From NCBI GenBank assembly GCA_964545475.1, contig CAZJGG010000030.1, forward strand, positions 1 through 34,540: a stretch of DNA of 34,540 nt, read 5' to 3'. Origin of the DNA: CAZJGG01 sp964545475. Its GTDB lineage: Bacteria; Bacillota; Clostridia; Lachnospirales; JAISER01. The notes under the pieces were generated by a model. It was given only the letters and a program-made list of their open reading frames with translations. It had not been told where the DNA came from and ran no database searches. The position numbers were made by a program, and so were the translations under genes. Positions 23,971 through 30,830 of the stretch are shown here, piece by piece. Each line of letters starts with the position of its first letter. Positions within the stretch are counted from its first letter, which is position 1.

Positions 23971-24525
23971 TTAAGTTATTATAACCAGTTCTTTAGCAGG
24001 TTTACCGTTCAGCGCCTTCATACCATGCTCATAAGCAGAGTTAAAGTAAATTGCGTCGCCTTCGTTAATTGTTATAACGTGTTTGTCTATATGTATCTCA
24101 AAAGAACCTTCCATACAAAAATGGAATTCATGACCTTCATGAGAGTTTAAGCTAAAAGGCTCGTTTTCTGGCTTAACTGGAATTGTAATCATATAAGGGT
24201 CAAGCTTTCTGTTGGCAAAGTTATACGCAAGTGCTTTATAATCGTATGCCGCACGTCTGTCAACACCTATACCTTTGTCTTTCCTTACAACTGAATAAAC
24301 GGAAAGCTTTGCTTCCTCTCCTGTTAAAAGTTCCGTCATGCTTATTTTTAATTCCACAGAAATATTATGTATAATGCTAACGGGAATTTCGCTTTCGCCT
24401 TTTTCAAAACTTAACAGTTTTTCAGCAGAAATATTAATAGCTTCTGCAAGCTGTTCAATTGTATAGTCTGAAAGCTCACGAATACCTTTTATACGTGCGC
24501 CAATATCTTTATTAACGTCCGACAT
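23971..24525 (-). CDS. XRE-family regulator with C-terminal cupin, copy A
   Basis: A 184-residue paralogue of the regulator at 19572. The HTH occupies about residues 8-62 (GARIKGIRELSDYTIEQLA), followed by a cupin with LNSHEGHEFHFCMEG and DAIYFNSAYEHGMKA. The two His/Glu-containing cupin motifs are intact. GGGGGG precedes the ATG. It lies 18 nt after the oxidoreductase gamma-subunit gene and 16 nt before ligase A, inside the operon it may control. Its ligand might be a carboxylic acid, its CoA ester or a metal; the sequence does not decide. Confidence 0.88.
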   Translation of the reverse strand: MSDVNKDIGARIKGIRELSDYTIEQLAEAINISAEKLLSFEKGESEIPVSIIHNISVELKISMTELLTGEEAKLSVYSVVRKDKGIGVDRRAAYDYKALAYNFANRKLDPYMITIPVKPENEPFSLNSHEGHEFHFCMEGSFEIHIDKHVITINEGDAIYFNSAYEHGMKALNGKPAKELVIIT

Positions 24526-24543
24526 GTTATGCCCCCCACAATT

Positions 24544-25074
24544 TTAATAATTAAACCCTAACTCAATTGCTTTTACACTTGTATCAAACAAATCCTTTTT
24601 ACGTTCTGAAACCGATTTTTTGAGAGCTGACAAAATATCATCTTTAGTAAAAAGCTTTGTTTCTTTAATAAATTTGCCAACGAATATCATATTTGCAAAG
24701 GTTTTCATATCGTTATCAACCGCAAGCTGTGTTGCAGGGAAATAAAAAGCATTAACATCACTACGGCTTGTTTTTCTTTCAATTAATGTTGAATCTATAA
24801 ATAACAGTCCGTCTTTTTCTAAATCATTTTCAAATTTATCAAAGGACGGAGCATTCATACACATTAGAACATTAGGGTTTGAAACTATTGGTGAACCAAT
24901 TTGCCCATCTGAAATAATAACTCCGCAGTAAGCAGTGCCACCGCGCATTTCCGGACCATAAGAAGGAAGCCATGAAACCTCTTTATTATTTAAAAGCCCT
25001 GTATAAGCCAAAAGTTTTCCGGCAAACAAAATACCCTGCCCACCGAAGCCGGTAATTAATATTTTGGATTCCAT
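24544..25074 (-). CDS. 2-oxoacid:ferredoxin oxidoreductase, gamma subunit
   Basis: A 176-residue subunit that begins ILITGFGGQGILFAGKLLA, the gamma-family signature for CoA-side binding, and continues WLPSYGPEMRGGTAYCGVIIS. Length and motifs fit the four-subunit (delta-alpha-beta-gamma) enzymes of the Vor/Kor type. Its ATG directly follows the beta stop (TAAATG). Confidence 0.92.
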   Translation of the reverse strand: MESKILITGFGGQGILFAGKLLAYTGLLNNKEVSWLPSYGPEMRGGTAYCGVIISDGQIGSPIVSNPNVLMCMNAPSFDKFENDLEKDGLLFIDSTLIERKTSRSDVNAFYFPATQLAVDNDMKTFANMIFVGKFIKETKLFTKDDILSALKKSVSERKKDLFDTSVKAIELGFNY

Positions 25075-25827
25075 TTATTTGCCCTCCTCTAACGCTTTAT
25101 CCTTATAAACCCCTAACTTATAGTAAGGAAGCATATTTTCTCTAAGCCAGTCAAGAGATTTAACAGGGTCAAGCCCCCAGTTTGTCGGGCAAGTTGATAC
25201 TATTTCAATAAGGGAAAAACCTTTGCCGTCTAGCTGGTACTGGAAAGCTTTTTTAAGAGCTTTTTTTGCCGCTTTAACGTTTTTAACACAGTCAACGCTT
25301 ACTCTTTCTATATAATATGCGCCTTCAACAGTTGAAAGCATTTCACTTACTCTAACAGGATAACCGGCAACTTTAATATCTCTTCCATAAGGGGTTGTTT
25401 GAGTAACTTGCCCAGGGAGAGTTGTAGGTGCCATTTGTCCGCCTGTCATGCCGTAAATAGCGTTATTTACGAAAACTATTGTAATGTTTTCCCCTCTTGC
25501 GGCTGCGTGAACCGTTTCAGCCGTACCAATAGCCGCTAAATCCCCGTCTCCTTGATATGTAAACACTATATTATCCGGGTTTGCTCTTTTTAAGCCTGTA
25601 GCTAAAGCAGGAGCTCGCCCATGAGCCGCCTGAGCCATGTCGCATTCAAAGTAATCAAAAGCTAAAACGGCGCACCCTACAGGCGCTACGCCTATTGTTT
25701 TATCCGTAATTGAAAGCTCATCCATAACTTCCGCAATAAGCCTATGAATAATACCGTGGGTACAACCCGGGCAATAATGTAGTGTGTTATGGGACAATGC
25801 TTTTGGTCTTTCAAAAACTGTCTGCAT
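25075..25827 (-). CDS. 2-oxoacid:ferredoxin oxidoreductase, beta subunit (TPP-binding)
   Basis: A 250-residue thiamine-diphosphate subunit. Near the N-terminus HYCPGCTHG supplies conserved Cys residues; the TPP/Mg motif is GDGDLAAIG followed by VNNAIYGMTGGQ, and the distal STCPTNWG is typical. I use the ATG at 25827, one base after the alpha stop and with GAAAGGGG upstream; a longer frame to 25848 lacks an SD. The family includes 2-oxoglutarate (Kor) and branched-chain 2-ketoisovalerate (Vor) enzymes. Subunit sizes and order suggest Vor-type but do not prove the substrate. Confidence 0.93.
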   Translation of the reverse strand: MQTVFERPKALSHNTLHYCPGCTHGIIHRLIAEVMDELSITDKTIGVAPVGCAVLAFDYFECDMAQAAHGRAPALATGLKRANPDNIVFTYQGDGDLAAIGTAETVHAAARGENITIVFVNNAIYGMTGGQMAPTTLPGQVTQTTPYGRDIKVAGYPVRVSEMLSTVEGAYYIERVSVDCVKNVKAAKKALKKAFQYQLDGKGFSLIEIVSTCPTNWGLDPVKSLDWLRENMLPYYKLGVYKDKALEEGK

Positions 25828-25828
25828 A

Positions 25829-26887
25829 TTATACCCCTTTCGCCTCAATAATTTTATTCATTATATCTTCCGGTGTATGCACCATGCCGCCTGTTCTTCC
25901 TGAAAATAAAACCGGCTTTTTGCATTTAATCGCAAGTTCAACGTCTCTTATCATTTGCCCCATGTTCATTTCCACCGAAATTAATGCTTTTGCTTTATCA
26001 GCGGCTTCAAGAAGTTCTTTTTGCGGAAACGGCCATAAAGTTATAGGCCTTATAAGCCCAACTTTTATTCCTTGTTTTCTTGCATCAGCAATTACGTTTT
26101 TACAAATTCTTGATGTTGCTCCGTAAGCTACCAAAACAATTTCTGCATCGTCCATTTGGTAAAGTTCGGCTTTTGGTTCATTTTTTTCTACTTCTTCGTA
26201 TTTTTTATATCTATCAATGTTAAGTTGTTCTAAAAGCTCTGTATTTAAATAAAGGGAGTTTATAATGTTTTTCTTTCTTCCGTTTTTCCTGCCTGTTAAA
26301 GCCCAGTCTTTTTCCGGCAACAGAGGTTTTTCCTTTGGAGTTAAATCCACAGGCTCCATCATTTGCCCTAATATACCGTCTGCTAAAATTAAAGCCGTCA
26401 TTCGGTATTTGTCTGATAAATAAAAGGCTTCGATAGTGAAGTCAAGCATTTCCTGCACGCTGTTAGGCGCAAGAACAATCATTTTAAAATCCCCATGGCC
26501 GCCGCCGTGAATTGCGTGGTTATAATCCGCCTGTGAAGGCTGAATGCCTCCAAGACCCGGACCACCCCTTTGAACGTTTACAACAACCGCCGGTAAATCA
26601 CAGCCGGCTAAATATGATAAACCCTCGCTTTTAAGGGCAATACCCGGGCTAGAGCTTGAAGTCATAGAACGAACGCCAGCCGACGCCGCACCGATAACCA
26701 TGTTTATAGCGGCAACTTCGCTTTCGGCTTGTAAATAAAGCCCACCGATTTTAGGCATTTTTCTGGACATATAAGCCGAAATTTCTGTTTGGGGTGTAAT
26801 TGGATAACCGAAAAAATGTCGGCATCCTGCCAAAATAGCGGCTTCGGCAATGGCTTCATTGCCTTTCATAAGCACTTTCTGAGACAT
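25829..26887 (-). CDS. vorB: 2-oxoacid:ferredoxin oxidoreductase, alpha subunit (VorB/KorA type)
   Basis: A 352-residue pyrimidine-binding subunit with FFGYPITPQTEIS (TPP pyrimidine site), MTSSSSPGIALKSEGLSYLAG, VNVQRGGPGLGGIQPSQADY and the C-terminal LIRPITLWPFP segment. AGGAGG precedes the ATG by 8 nt. The enzyme oxidatively decarboxylates a 2-oxoacid with CoA and ferredoxin, or runs in reverse as a reductive carboxylase. It follows the ferredoxin-like gene by 18 nt. The gene name vorB is by resemblance only; KorA is the alternative. Confidence 0.9.
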   Translation of the reverse strand: MSQKVLMKGNEAIAEAAILAGCRHFFGYPITPQTEISAYMSRKMPKIGGLYLQAESEVAAINMVIGAASAGVRSMTSSSSPGIALKSEGLSYLAGCDLPAVVVNVQRGGPGLGGIQPSQADYNHAIHGGGHGDFKMIVLAPNSVQEMLDFTIEAFYLSDKYRMTALILADGILGQMMEPVDLTPKEKPLLPEKDWALTGRKNGRKKNIINSLYLNTELLEQLNIDRYKKYEEVEKNEPKAELYQMDDAEIVLVAYGATSRICKNVIADARKQGIKVGLIRPITLWPFPQKELLEAADKAKALISVEMNMGQMIRDVELAIKCKKPVLFSGRTGGMVHTPEDIMNKIIEAKGV

Positions 26888-26905
26888 ATATAAACCTCCT
26901 ATGTA

Positions 26906-27115
26906 TTATTCCTTTACTACAGTGATAATTGATTCCGGGCACATAGTAGCACAAAAAGCGCAGCTAATGCATTTATCTTCGTCAATTAGTGTCGCCGGAT
27001 GGAAACCTTTTGCGTTTAGCTTTTCAGGGTTTCTTTTAATAACTTTTTTGGGGCAAGCATCTTCGCATAACCCACAGCCTTTGCATGAGTTTTCAACTAT
27101 TGTTACTTTAGCCAT
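26906..27115 (-). CDS. 2[4Fe-4S] ferredoxin-like delta subunit of the oxidoreductase
   Basis: A 69-residue protein with two complete cluster motifs: Cys11-x2-Cys14-x2-Cys17-x3-Cys21 (CKGCGLCEDACP) and Cys49-x2-Cys52-x2-Cys55-x3-Cys59 (CISCAFCATMCP). Its size and position directly before the alpha gene identify it as the electron-transfer subunit. The second motif has a 27-residue linker to the first, normal for these subunits. Confidence 0.93.
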   Translation of the reverse strand: MAKVTIVENSCKGCGLCEDACPKKVIKRNPEKLNAKGFHPATLIDEDKCISCAFCATMCPESIITVVKE

Positions 27116-27133
27116 TTCTATTCCTCCGTTTTA

Positions 27134-27808
27134 TTATATTTTCCAAATATTTTTTGGAAAAATATTAATTTTAAATAAATTGTTTATAGATATGTTTTCT
27201 TTAAATAAATCTTCTCGAATTGCTGTCATTAATATAGGAAGAGAAATTTTTTGTGAAATTTCTTCGGCGTATTCTATAGAATCGTGTATATTTTCAAGAG
27301 TTGTTTCATTCCCAAGGTTTGAGTTATTAACAATCCCTGTAAACTTAATTTTTGATGCATTTTCTATTTCGTCTTTTATTTCAATAACACTTTGTGCATC
27401 TCTTGTTAGTGGCCTGTATTTATTAATAACCATAAGCATTTCATAATTATTTTCGCTTTTAATGGCTTCGGCAAATCTTCCTAAAGCCAAAGCACCTCTG
27501 TCGTCTCCGCCTAAGTCTACTACGGCGGTTAAATCCTTATTATCAAATATTTTCTGTGTATCAGGAGAAACGGACGGTACATCTAAGTTTGAACCGGCAA
27601 ATTTAGATGAAATAAGCTCTATCCCATTTTGTTTTAATAAGTCTGCGCTGTCAACTGTTCTGAAATAAGGGTTAACAATATCCAAATCGCATATTGCGGT
27701 TTTATTATTTTCATTCTTTAAAAAAAATGCGTAATTTAACGCAATTGTAGTCTTTCCGCTGCCATAATGACCGGCGAATATAGTTATTCTTCTATTTGTA
27801 AAGCTCAT
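27134..27808 (-). CDS. ParA/MinD-like P-loop ATPase at the head of the oxidoreductase operon
   Basis: A 224-residue P-loop protein with GHYGSGKTT (residues 13-21), Walker-B-like AICDLDIVNPYFRT and VVDLGGDDRGA, and a NTP-specificity NxxRP element (MVINKYRPLT). The segment DIVNPYFR and the GDDRGA box look like a conserved subgroup often found next to ferredoxin oxidoreductases rather than chromosome-partitioning ParA. It is separated by 18 nt from the ferredoxin gene. Its job is unknown; roles in cofactor or cluster loading are speculation. Confidence 0.75.
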   Translation of the reverse strand: MSFTNRRITIFAGHYGSGKTTIALNYAFFLKNENNKTAICDLDIVNPYFRTVDSADLLKQNGIELISSKFAGSNLDVPSVSPDTQKIFDNKDLTAVVDLGGDDRGALALGRFAEAIKSENNYEMLMVINKYRPLTRDAQSVIEIKDEIENASKIKFTGIVNNSNLGNETTLENIHDSIEYAEEISQKISLPILMTAIREDLFKENISINNLFKINIFPKNIWKI

Positions 27809-27850
27809 ATTACAACCATCCGCTCTAAAGTTAAGTATTATTAACTAAGC

Positions 27851-27879
27851 ATTATATCAAAAAATGTCGATAAGCACAA
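27851..27879 (-). promoter_or_regulatory. Promoter of the P-loop ATPase/oxidoreductase operon
   Basis: On the minus strand TATAAT (27856-27851) is preceded at 17 nt by TTGTGC (27879-27874). The predicted leader is about 35-40 nt. The -35 matches only the TTG half of the consensus. No other promoter is evident until the regulator genes, consistent with a long transcript. Confidence 0.5.
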
Positions 27880-27898
27880 TGGTTTTTAATGAGCAAGT

Positions 27899-28369
27899 TT
27901 AAACAGATTTTTCGCTTTTTCTGGCTCTTAATTCTCGAAAATAACCAGAAATTAATTCACTGCATTGAACTTTCAAAACATTTTCTACAATTAATACTTG
28001 ATGATTAAAGCCTGGATTGTCTAAAATATTCATAACCGAACCACAGCACCCAGCTTTGGCATTTCTTACACCAAATACCACTTCTTTAATACGTGATTGT
28101 AAAATTGCTCCGGCGCACATAGCGCAAGGCTCTAAAGTAACAAAGAGGGTTGCGTCCTCTAGCCGCCAATCCCCTGTAACATTACACGCTTCTGAAATGG
28201 CTGTCATTTCCGCATGATAAATTACACTTTTCTTTGTATTTCTCATGTTATAACCAGTTCCAATAATTTGCCCTTCGTTTACGATTAATGCACCTATTGG
28301 CACTTCGTCGTATTCCATCGCTTTTTTGGCAAGCTCAATGCATTTATACATATAATATTCGTAATCCAT
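27899..28369 (-). CDS. tadA: tRNA-specific adenosine deaminase
   Basis: A 156-residue zinc deaminase that converts A34 to inosine in tRNA-Arg(ACG). The zinc and proton-shuttle motifs HAEM (His52, Glu54) and PCAMC (Cys82, Cys85) are present, with the DEVPIGALIV start and FGVRNAKAGCCGS typical of TadA. I chose ATG 28369 (MDYEYYMYKC), preceded by AGGTGA, because family members start there; the ATG at 28402 has no usable SD. Confidence 0.94.
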   Translation of the reverse strand: MDYEYYMYKCIELAKKAMEYDEVPIGALIVNEGQIIGTGYNMRNTKKSVIYHAEMTAISEACNVTGDWRLEDATLFVTLEPCAMCAGAILQSRIKEVVFGVRNAKAGCCGSVMNILDNPGFNHQVLIVENVLKVQCSELISGYFRELRARKSEKSV

Positions 28370-28529
28370 AGTTTCACCTGCTGTAATTTGTTTTAAAAAC
28401 ATGCCTTTTATTGTAAAAATTTAATTGCTTAAGGTAAATATACAAATGTAACAAAATTTATTAGTTTTATTAATCACATTTACTATTCTAAATAAAATGT
28501 TAAATTATCCAAACATTGTCATTTAATTA

Positions 28530-28558
28530 TTGCATGAAAAGTAAATACATGATAGTAT
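28530..28558 (+). promoter_or_regulatory. Promoter of the DivIVA-like gene
   Basis: TTGCAT (28530-28535), 17 nt, TAGTAT (28553-28558), giving a leader of about 50 nt before the GTG start at 28614. The rest of 28403-28529 is AT-rich and should also contain the divergent tadA promoter, which I could not place with confidence. Confidence 0.5.
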
Positions 28559-28613
28559 AAACTCAAGTGCTATAAATATATAGTTTGATATTATTTTTAA
28601 TGGAGGGATTTTA

Positions 28614-29021
28614 GTGGATGAAGATAAAAAACACGAGGATAAATTTAATATAGTAAAAAGAGGATATGATGTAACAGAAGTAAATGAATATATTAACACA
28701 CTTGAAAGTGTACTCACAAGTTATAAAGAAAAAGATAATGTTATTAAAAACGCAATAATAAGTGCGCAAATGGCGGCGGATAACATTGTAAAAAACGCAG
28801 AGCTTGAAGCGGATAATAAATTAACAAAAGTATACTCAAAGCTTAGCGAAATAAGCCAAAGCGTAAGTCATCACAAAAAAGTAATTAATGATTTTCAAAG
28901 TGAATACAATGATATGATTTCAAAATACATACACAAATTTAATGAATCCGATTTAGCCGGGCTTCAAGCAAAGCTTGAGGAATTCGATAGTTTTGTAAAA
29001 AGTATCATGAGCCAATCATAA
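28614..29021 (+). CDS. DivIVA-domain coiled-coil protein
   Basis: A 135-residue protein starting with GTG (GGAGGG 6 nt upstream). Residues 11-27 read FNIVKRGYDVTEVNEYI, the N-terminal DivIVA membrane-targeting motif (the F-x-x-x-x-x-G-Y-x-x-x-E-V-x-x-F/Y-L/I pattern). The rest is a long charged coiled coil with no C-terminal domain. It is shorter than cell-division DivIVA and probably one of the small paralogues that mark curved membranes. Function in division, sporulation or polar organisation is not decided by the sequence. Confidence 0.85.
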   Translation: MDEDKKHEDKFNIVKRGYDVTEVNEYINTLESVLTSYKEKDNVIKNAIISAQMAADNIVKNAELEADNKLTKVYSKLSEISQSVSHHKKVINDFQSEYNDMISKYIHKFNESDLAGLQAKLEEFDSFVKSIMSQS

Positions 29022-29050
29022 CCGAGTCAGTTTAGTAGTGTAAATATTTA

Positions 29051-29096
29051 GCACAAAGAATCTACCGTTTTATGATTAAACGAGGATTCTTTGTGC
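29051..29096. other. Two-tier hairpin between convergent genes
   Basis: GCACAAAGAATC (29051-29062) pairs perfectly with GATTCTTTGTGC (29085-29096), and inside it CGTTT (29066-29070) pairs with AAACG (29078-29082). It lies between the DivIVA-like gene (+) and spmB (-). Neither strand has a T-run after the stem, so it is not a standard intrinsic terminator even though its position suggests one. Confidence 0.6.
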
Positions 29097-29172
29097 AGTA
29101 ACAGCAGTGATTTTTGCAGTATAATATGTGCGTTAACCAATTTAATTAATGATAAGTTCTTTGAACAGACTC

Positions 29173-29703
29173 TTAATAAAATACTTGACGTGTTACAATT
29201 AAAGATACAATTACCCCGACAATATTTGCGAAAAGTGCGCCGGATAATGTATATTTAGTCTTTGATATTTTTACATGCATAAAATATATACTCATAGTAT
29301 AAAACACTGTTTCTGTGCAGCTCATCATTACAGATACAAAGCGCCCGATGAATGAATCTGGTCCGTCATTTTTAAAAATATCTAAAAGAGCGCTTGTTGA
29401 TGCAGAAGAGGATACGAGCCTAAAAAATATTAGCGGCACTGCTTCTTCCGGGAATCCTATTTTGTCAGTTATAATTGTCATTGGGGCAATAAGTAAGTCA
29501 AAAAATCCGGAAGCACGTAATATTGCTACTGCAACCATAAGCCCAATTAATGTGGGCATAATATTAAAAACAGTAAAAACTCCGTCTTTTGCGCCTTCGA
29601 TAAATGAGTCGAACAGCGCAACTTTTTTGTAAAACCCAAACAAGATAATAATAACAAAAAGCATTGGAATTATAAAATTTGAAGCATATGCAAGGGCTTT
29701 CAT
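29173..29703 (-). CDS. spmB: Spore maturation protein B
   Basis: A 176-residue integral membrane protein of the nucleoside-recognition (Gate) domain family. It has FDSFIEGAKDGVFTVFNIMPTLIGLM and a later FFRLVSSSASTSALLDIF with the DGPDSFIGRF and SCTETVFYTMSIYF segments typical of SpmB. SpmA and SpmB are needed for core dehydration of the spore in Bacillus. The ATG overlaps the spmA stop by one base (TAATG). Confidence 0.94.
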   Translation of the reverse strand: MKALAYASNFIIPMLFVIIILFGFYKKVALFDSFIEGAKDGVFTVFNIMPTLIGLMVAVAILRASGFFDLLIAPMTIITDKIGFPEEAVPLIFFRLVSSSASTSALLDIFKNDGPDSFIGRFVSVMMSCTETVFYTMSIYFMHVKISKTKYTLSGALFANIVGVIVSLIVTRQVFY

Positions 29704-30281
29704 TATTCCCCTCCCCTTTCGCTTAGCTTAGCATAAACTATTCCCGCAATTGTTGTGCAAAGCGTTGCTATTATTCCGGGCACAATTATTTCAGACGGAT
29801 TGCTTGAACCGTATTGAGAGCGGTATGCGATTATATTTATTGTAACTAGCTGCAAAGAGGACATATTTACAATTAAAAACATGCACATGGATTTGCTTGC
29901 TTCATTTTTTTTAGGGTTAAGCTTTTGGAGCTCTTCCATAGCCTTAAGACCGGCAGGAGTTGCCGCCCACCCAAGCCCTAAAAAATTCGCAATAAAATTT
30001 GTCGAAATATAATTAATTGCCTTGGAGTTTTTAGGTAAATCCGGGAACAAATATGTAATAAGCGGAAGCATTTTTCTGGATAAGGAATTTATAAGACCGG
30101 ATTTTTCTGCAATTTTTAATATTCCCATCCACATTGAAACAATGCCAAGCATAACAGTGCATATAGAAATAGCCTCTTTTGCAGAATCTATTACCGCATT
30201 TGTAACATCCGGCATTTTTCCTGTAAAAGCTGCAATAAGAATACCTAATAAAATCATTGCAGCCCATAAATAATTAAGCAT
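29703..30281 (-). CDS. spmA: Spore maturation protein A
   Basis: A 192-residue integral membrane protein with MLNYLWAAMILLGIL at the start, AVIDSAKEAISICTVMLG, and ANFLGLGWAATPAGLKAM, the SpmA signatures. I chose ATG 30281, preceded by AGAGGTGA; an earlier ATG at 30305 has no SD. It is co-transcribed with spmB. A mother-cell sigma-E promoter would be expected; I see CATATGCT on the minus strand near 30300 but no convincing -35. Confidence 0.94.
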   Translation of the reverse strand: MLNYLWAAMILLGILIAAFTGKMPDVTNAVIDSAKEAISICTVMLGIVSMWMGILKIAEKSGLINSLSRKMLPLITYLFPDLPKNSKAINYISTNFIANFLGLGWAATPAGLKAMEELQKLNPKKNEASKSMCMFLIVNMSSLQLVTINIIAYRSQYGSSNPSEIIVPGIIATLCTTIAGIVYAKLSERGGE

Positions 30282-30359
30282 ACTATCACCTCTTTGTATA
30301 AGCATATGAAAAATGATACAAATTTAATATAAATATAATTTTACAATGATTTCCATATA

Positions 30360-30388
30360 TTGACATTTATTTCATTTTATGTTATTAT
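30360..30388 (+). promoter_or_regulatory. Strong sigma-A promoter of the AbrB-type gene
   Basis: TTGACA (30360-30365) matches the consensus -35 exactly, followed by a 17-nt spacer and TATTAT (30383-30388). Transcription would start near 30395, giving a leader of about 118 nt before the ATG at 30513. The leader can form GGCTCTGT/ACGGAGCT pairing (about 30449-30480). Confidence 0.72.
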
Positions 30389-30512
30389 TTATACCCATGT
30401 GATACGTAGTTCTATATAACAGCATTAAATGAATATCGCTTAACGGAAGGCTCTGTATACAGATTAAACCATGACGGAGCTAAAGCTCAATATTTTACAT
30501 AGGAGGATAAAG

Positions 30513-30776
30513 ATGATTGCTTCAGGTTTTGTTAGAAAAGTTGACGAATTAGGACGTATCGTGCTGCCCATTGAGATACGCAAATCTTTGCTTATTAAAG
30601 AAAAGGATTCTTTAGAAATATTTATTGAAAACGAAAAAATAGTGCTTCAAAAATATGAGCCTGGCGATATGTTTACAGGAGAGCTTGATGACCTTGTTGC
30701 TTATAAAGGCAAAAAGTTTTCTAAAGCCACTATTAAAGAAATGGCGGAATTGGCTGGTATCGTAAATAATGAATAA
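30513..30776 (+). CDS. AbrB/SpoVT-type transition-state regulator
   Basis: An 87-residue DNA-binding protein. The swapped-hairpin AbrB domain is GFVRKVDELGRIVLPIEIRK at the N-terminus, followed by DSLEIFIENEKIVLQKY. Length is similar to AbrB (about 95) and shorter than SpoVT, so a GAF domain is absent. I chose ATG 30513, with AGGAGG 6 nt upstream; the upstream ATG at 30471 is within the leader. In Firmicutes this family controls the entry into stationary phase and sporulation. It is followed by an intrinsic terminator. Confidence 0.9.
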   Translation: MIASGFVRKVDELGRIVLPIEIRKSLLIKEKDSLEIFIENEKIVLQKYEPGDMFTGELDDLVAYKGKKFSKATIKEMAELAGIVNNE

Positions 30777-30790
30777 TAATAATAAAAAAA

Positions 30791-30826
30791 ACCCTATCAA
30801 TATAAAAATATTGAATGGGTTTTTTT
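30791..30826 (+). terminator. Terminator after the AbrB-type gene, probably bidirectional
   Basis: ACCCTATCAATAT (30791-30803) pairs with ATATTGAATGGGT (30808-30820) except for two central mismatches, with an AAAA loop and T-runs on both strands (30821-30826, and the A-run before 30791). It also serves the convergent FliB-like gene that ends at 30831. Confidence 0.85.
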
Positions 30827-30830
30827 GTTT

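Noticed and set aside
26901..27446. 181-residue open frame on the plus strand
   Set aside because: It is antisense to the ferredoxin and P-loop ATPase genes, which have clear family motifs; it has no SD and no recognisable domain.
30031..30267. 78-residue Cys/Tyr-rich minus-strand frame
   Set aside because: Overlaps spmA in another frame; composition is that of a shadow of hydrophobic codons.
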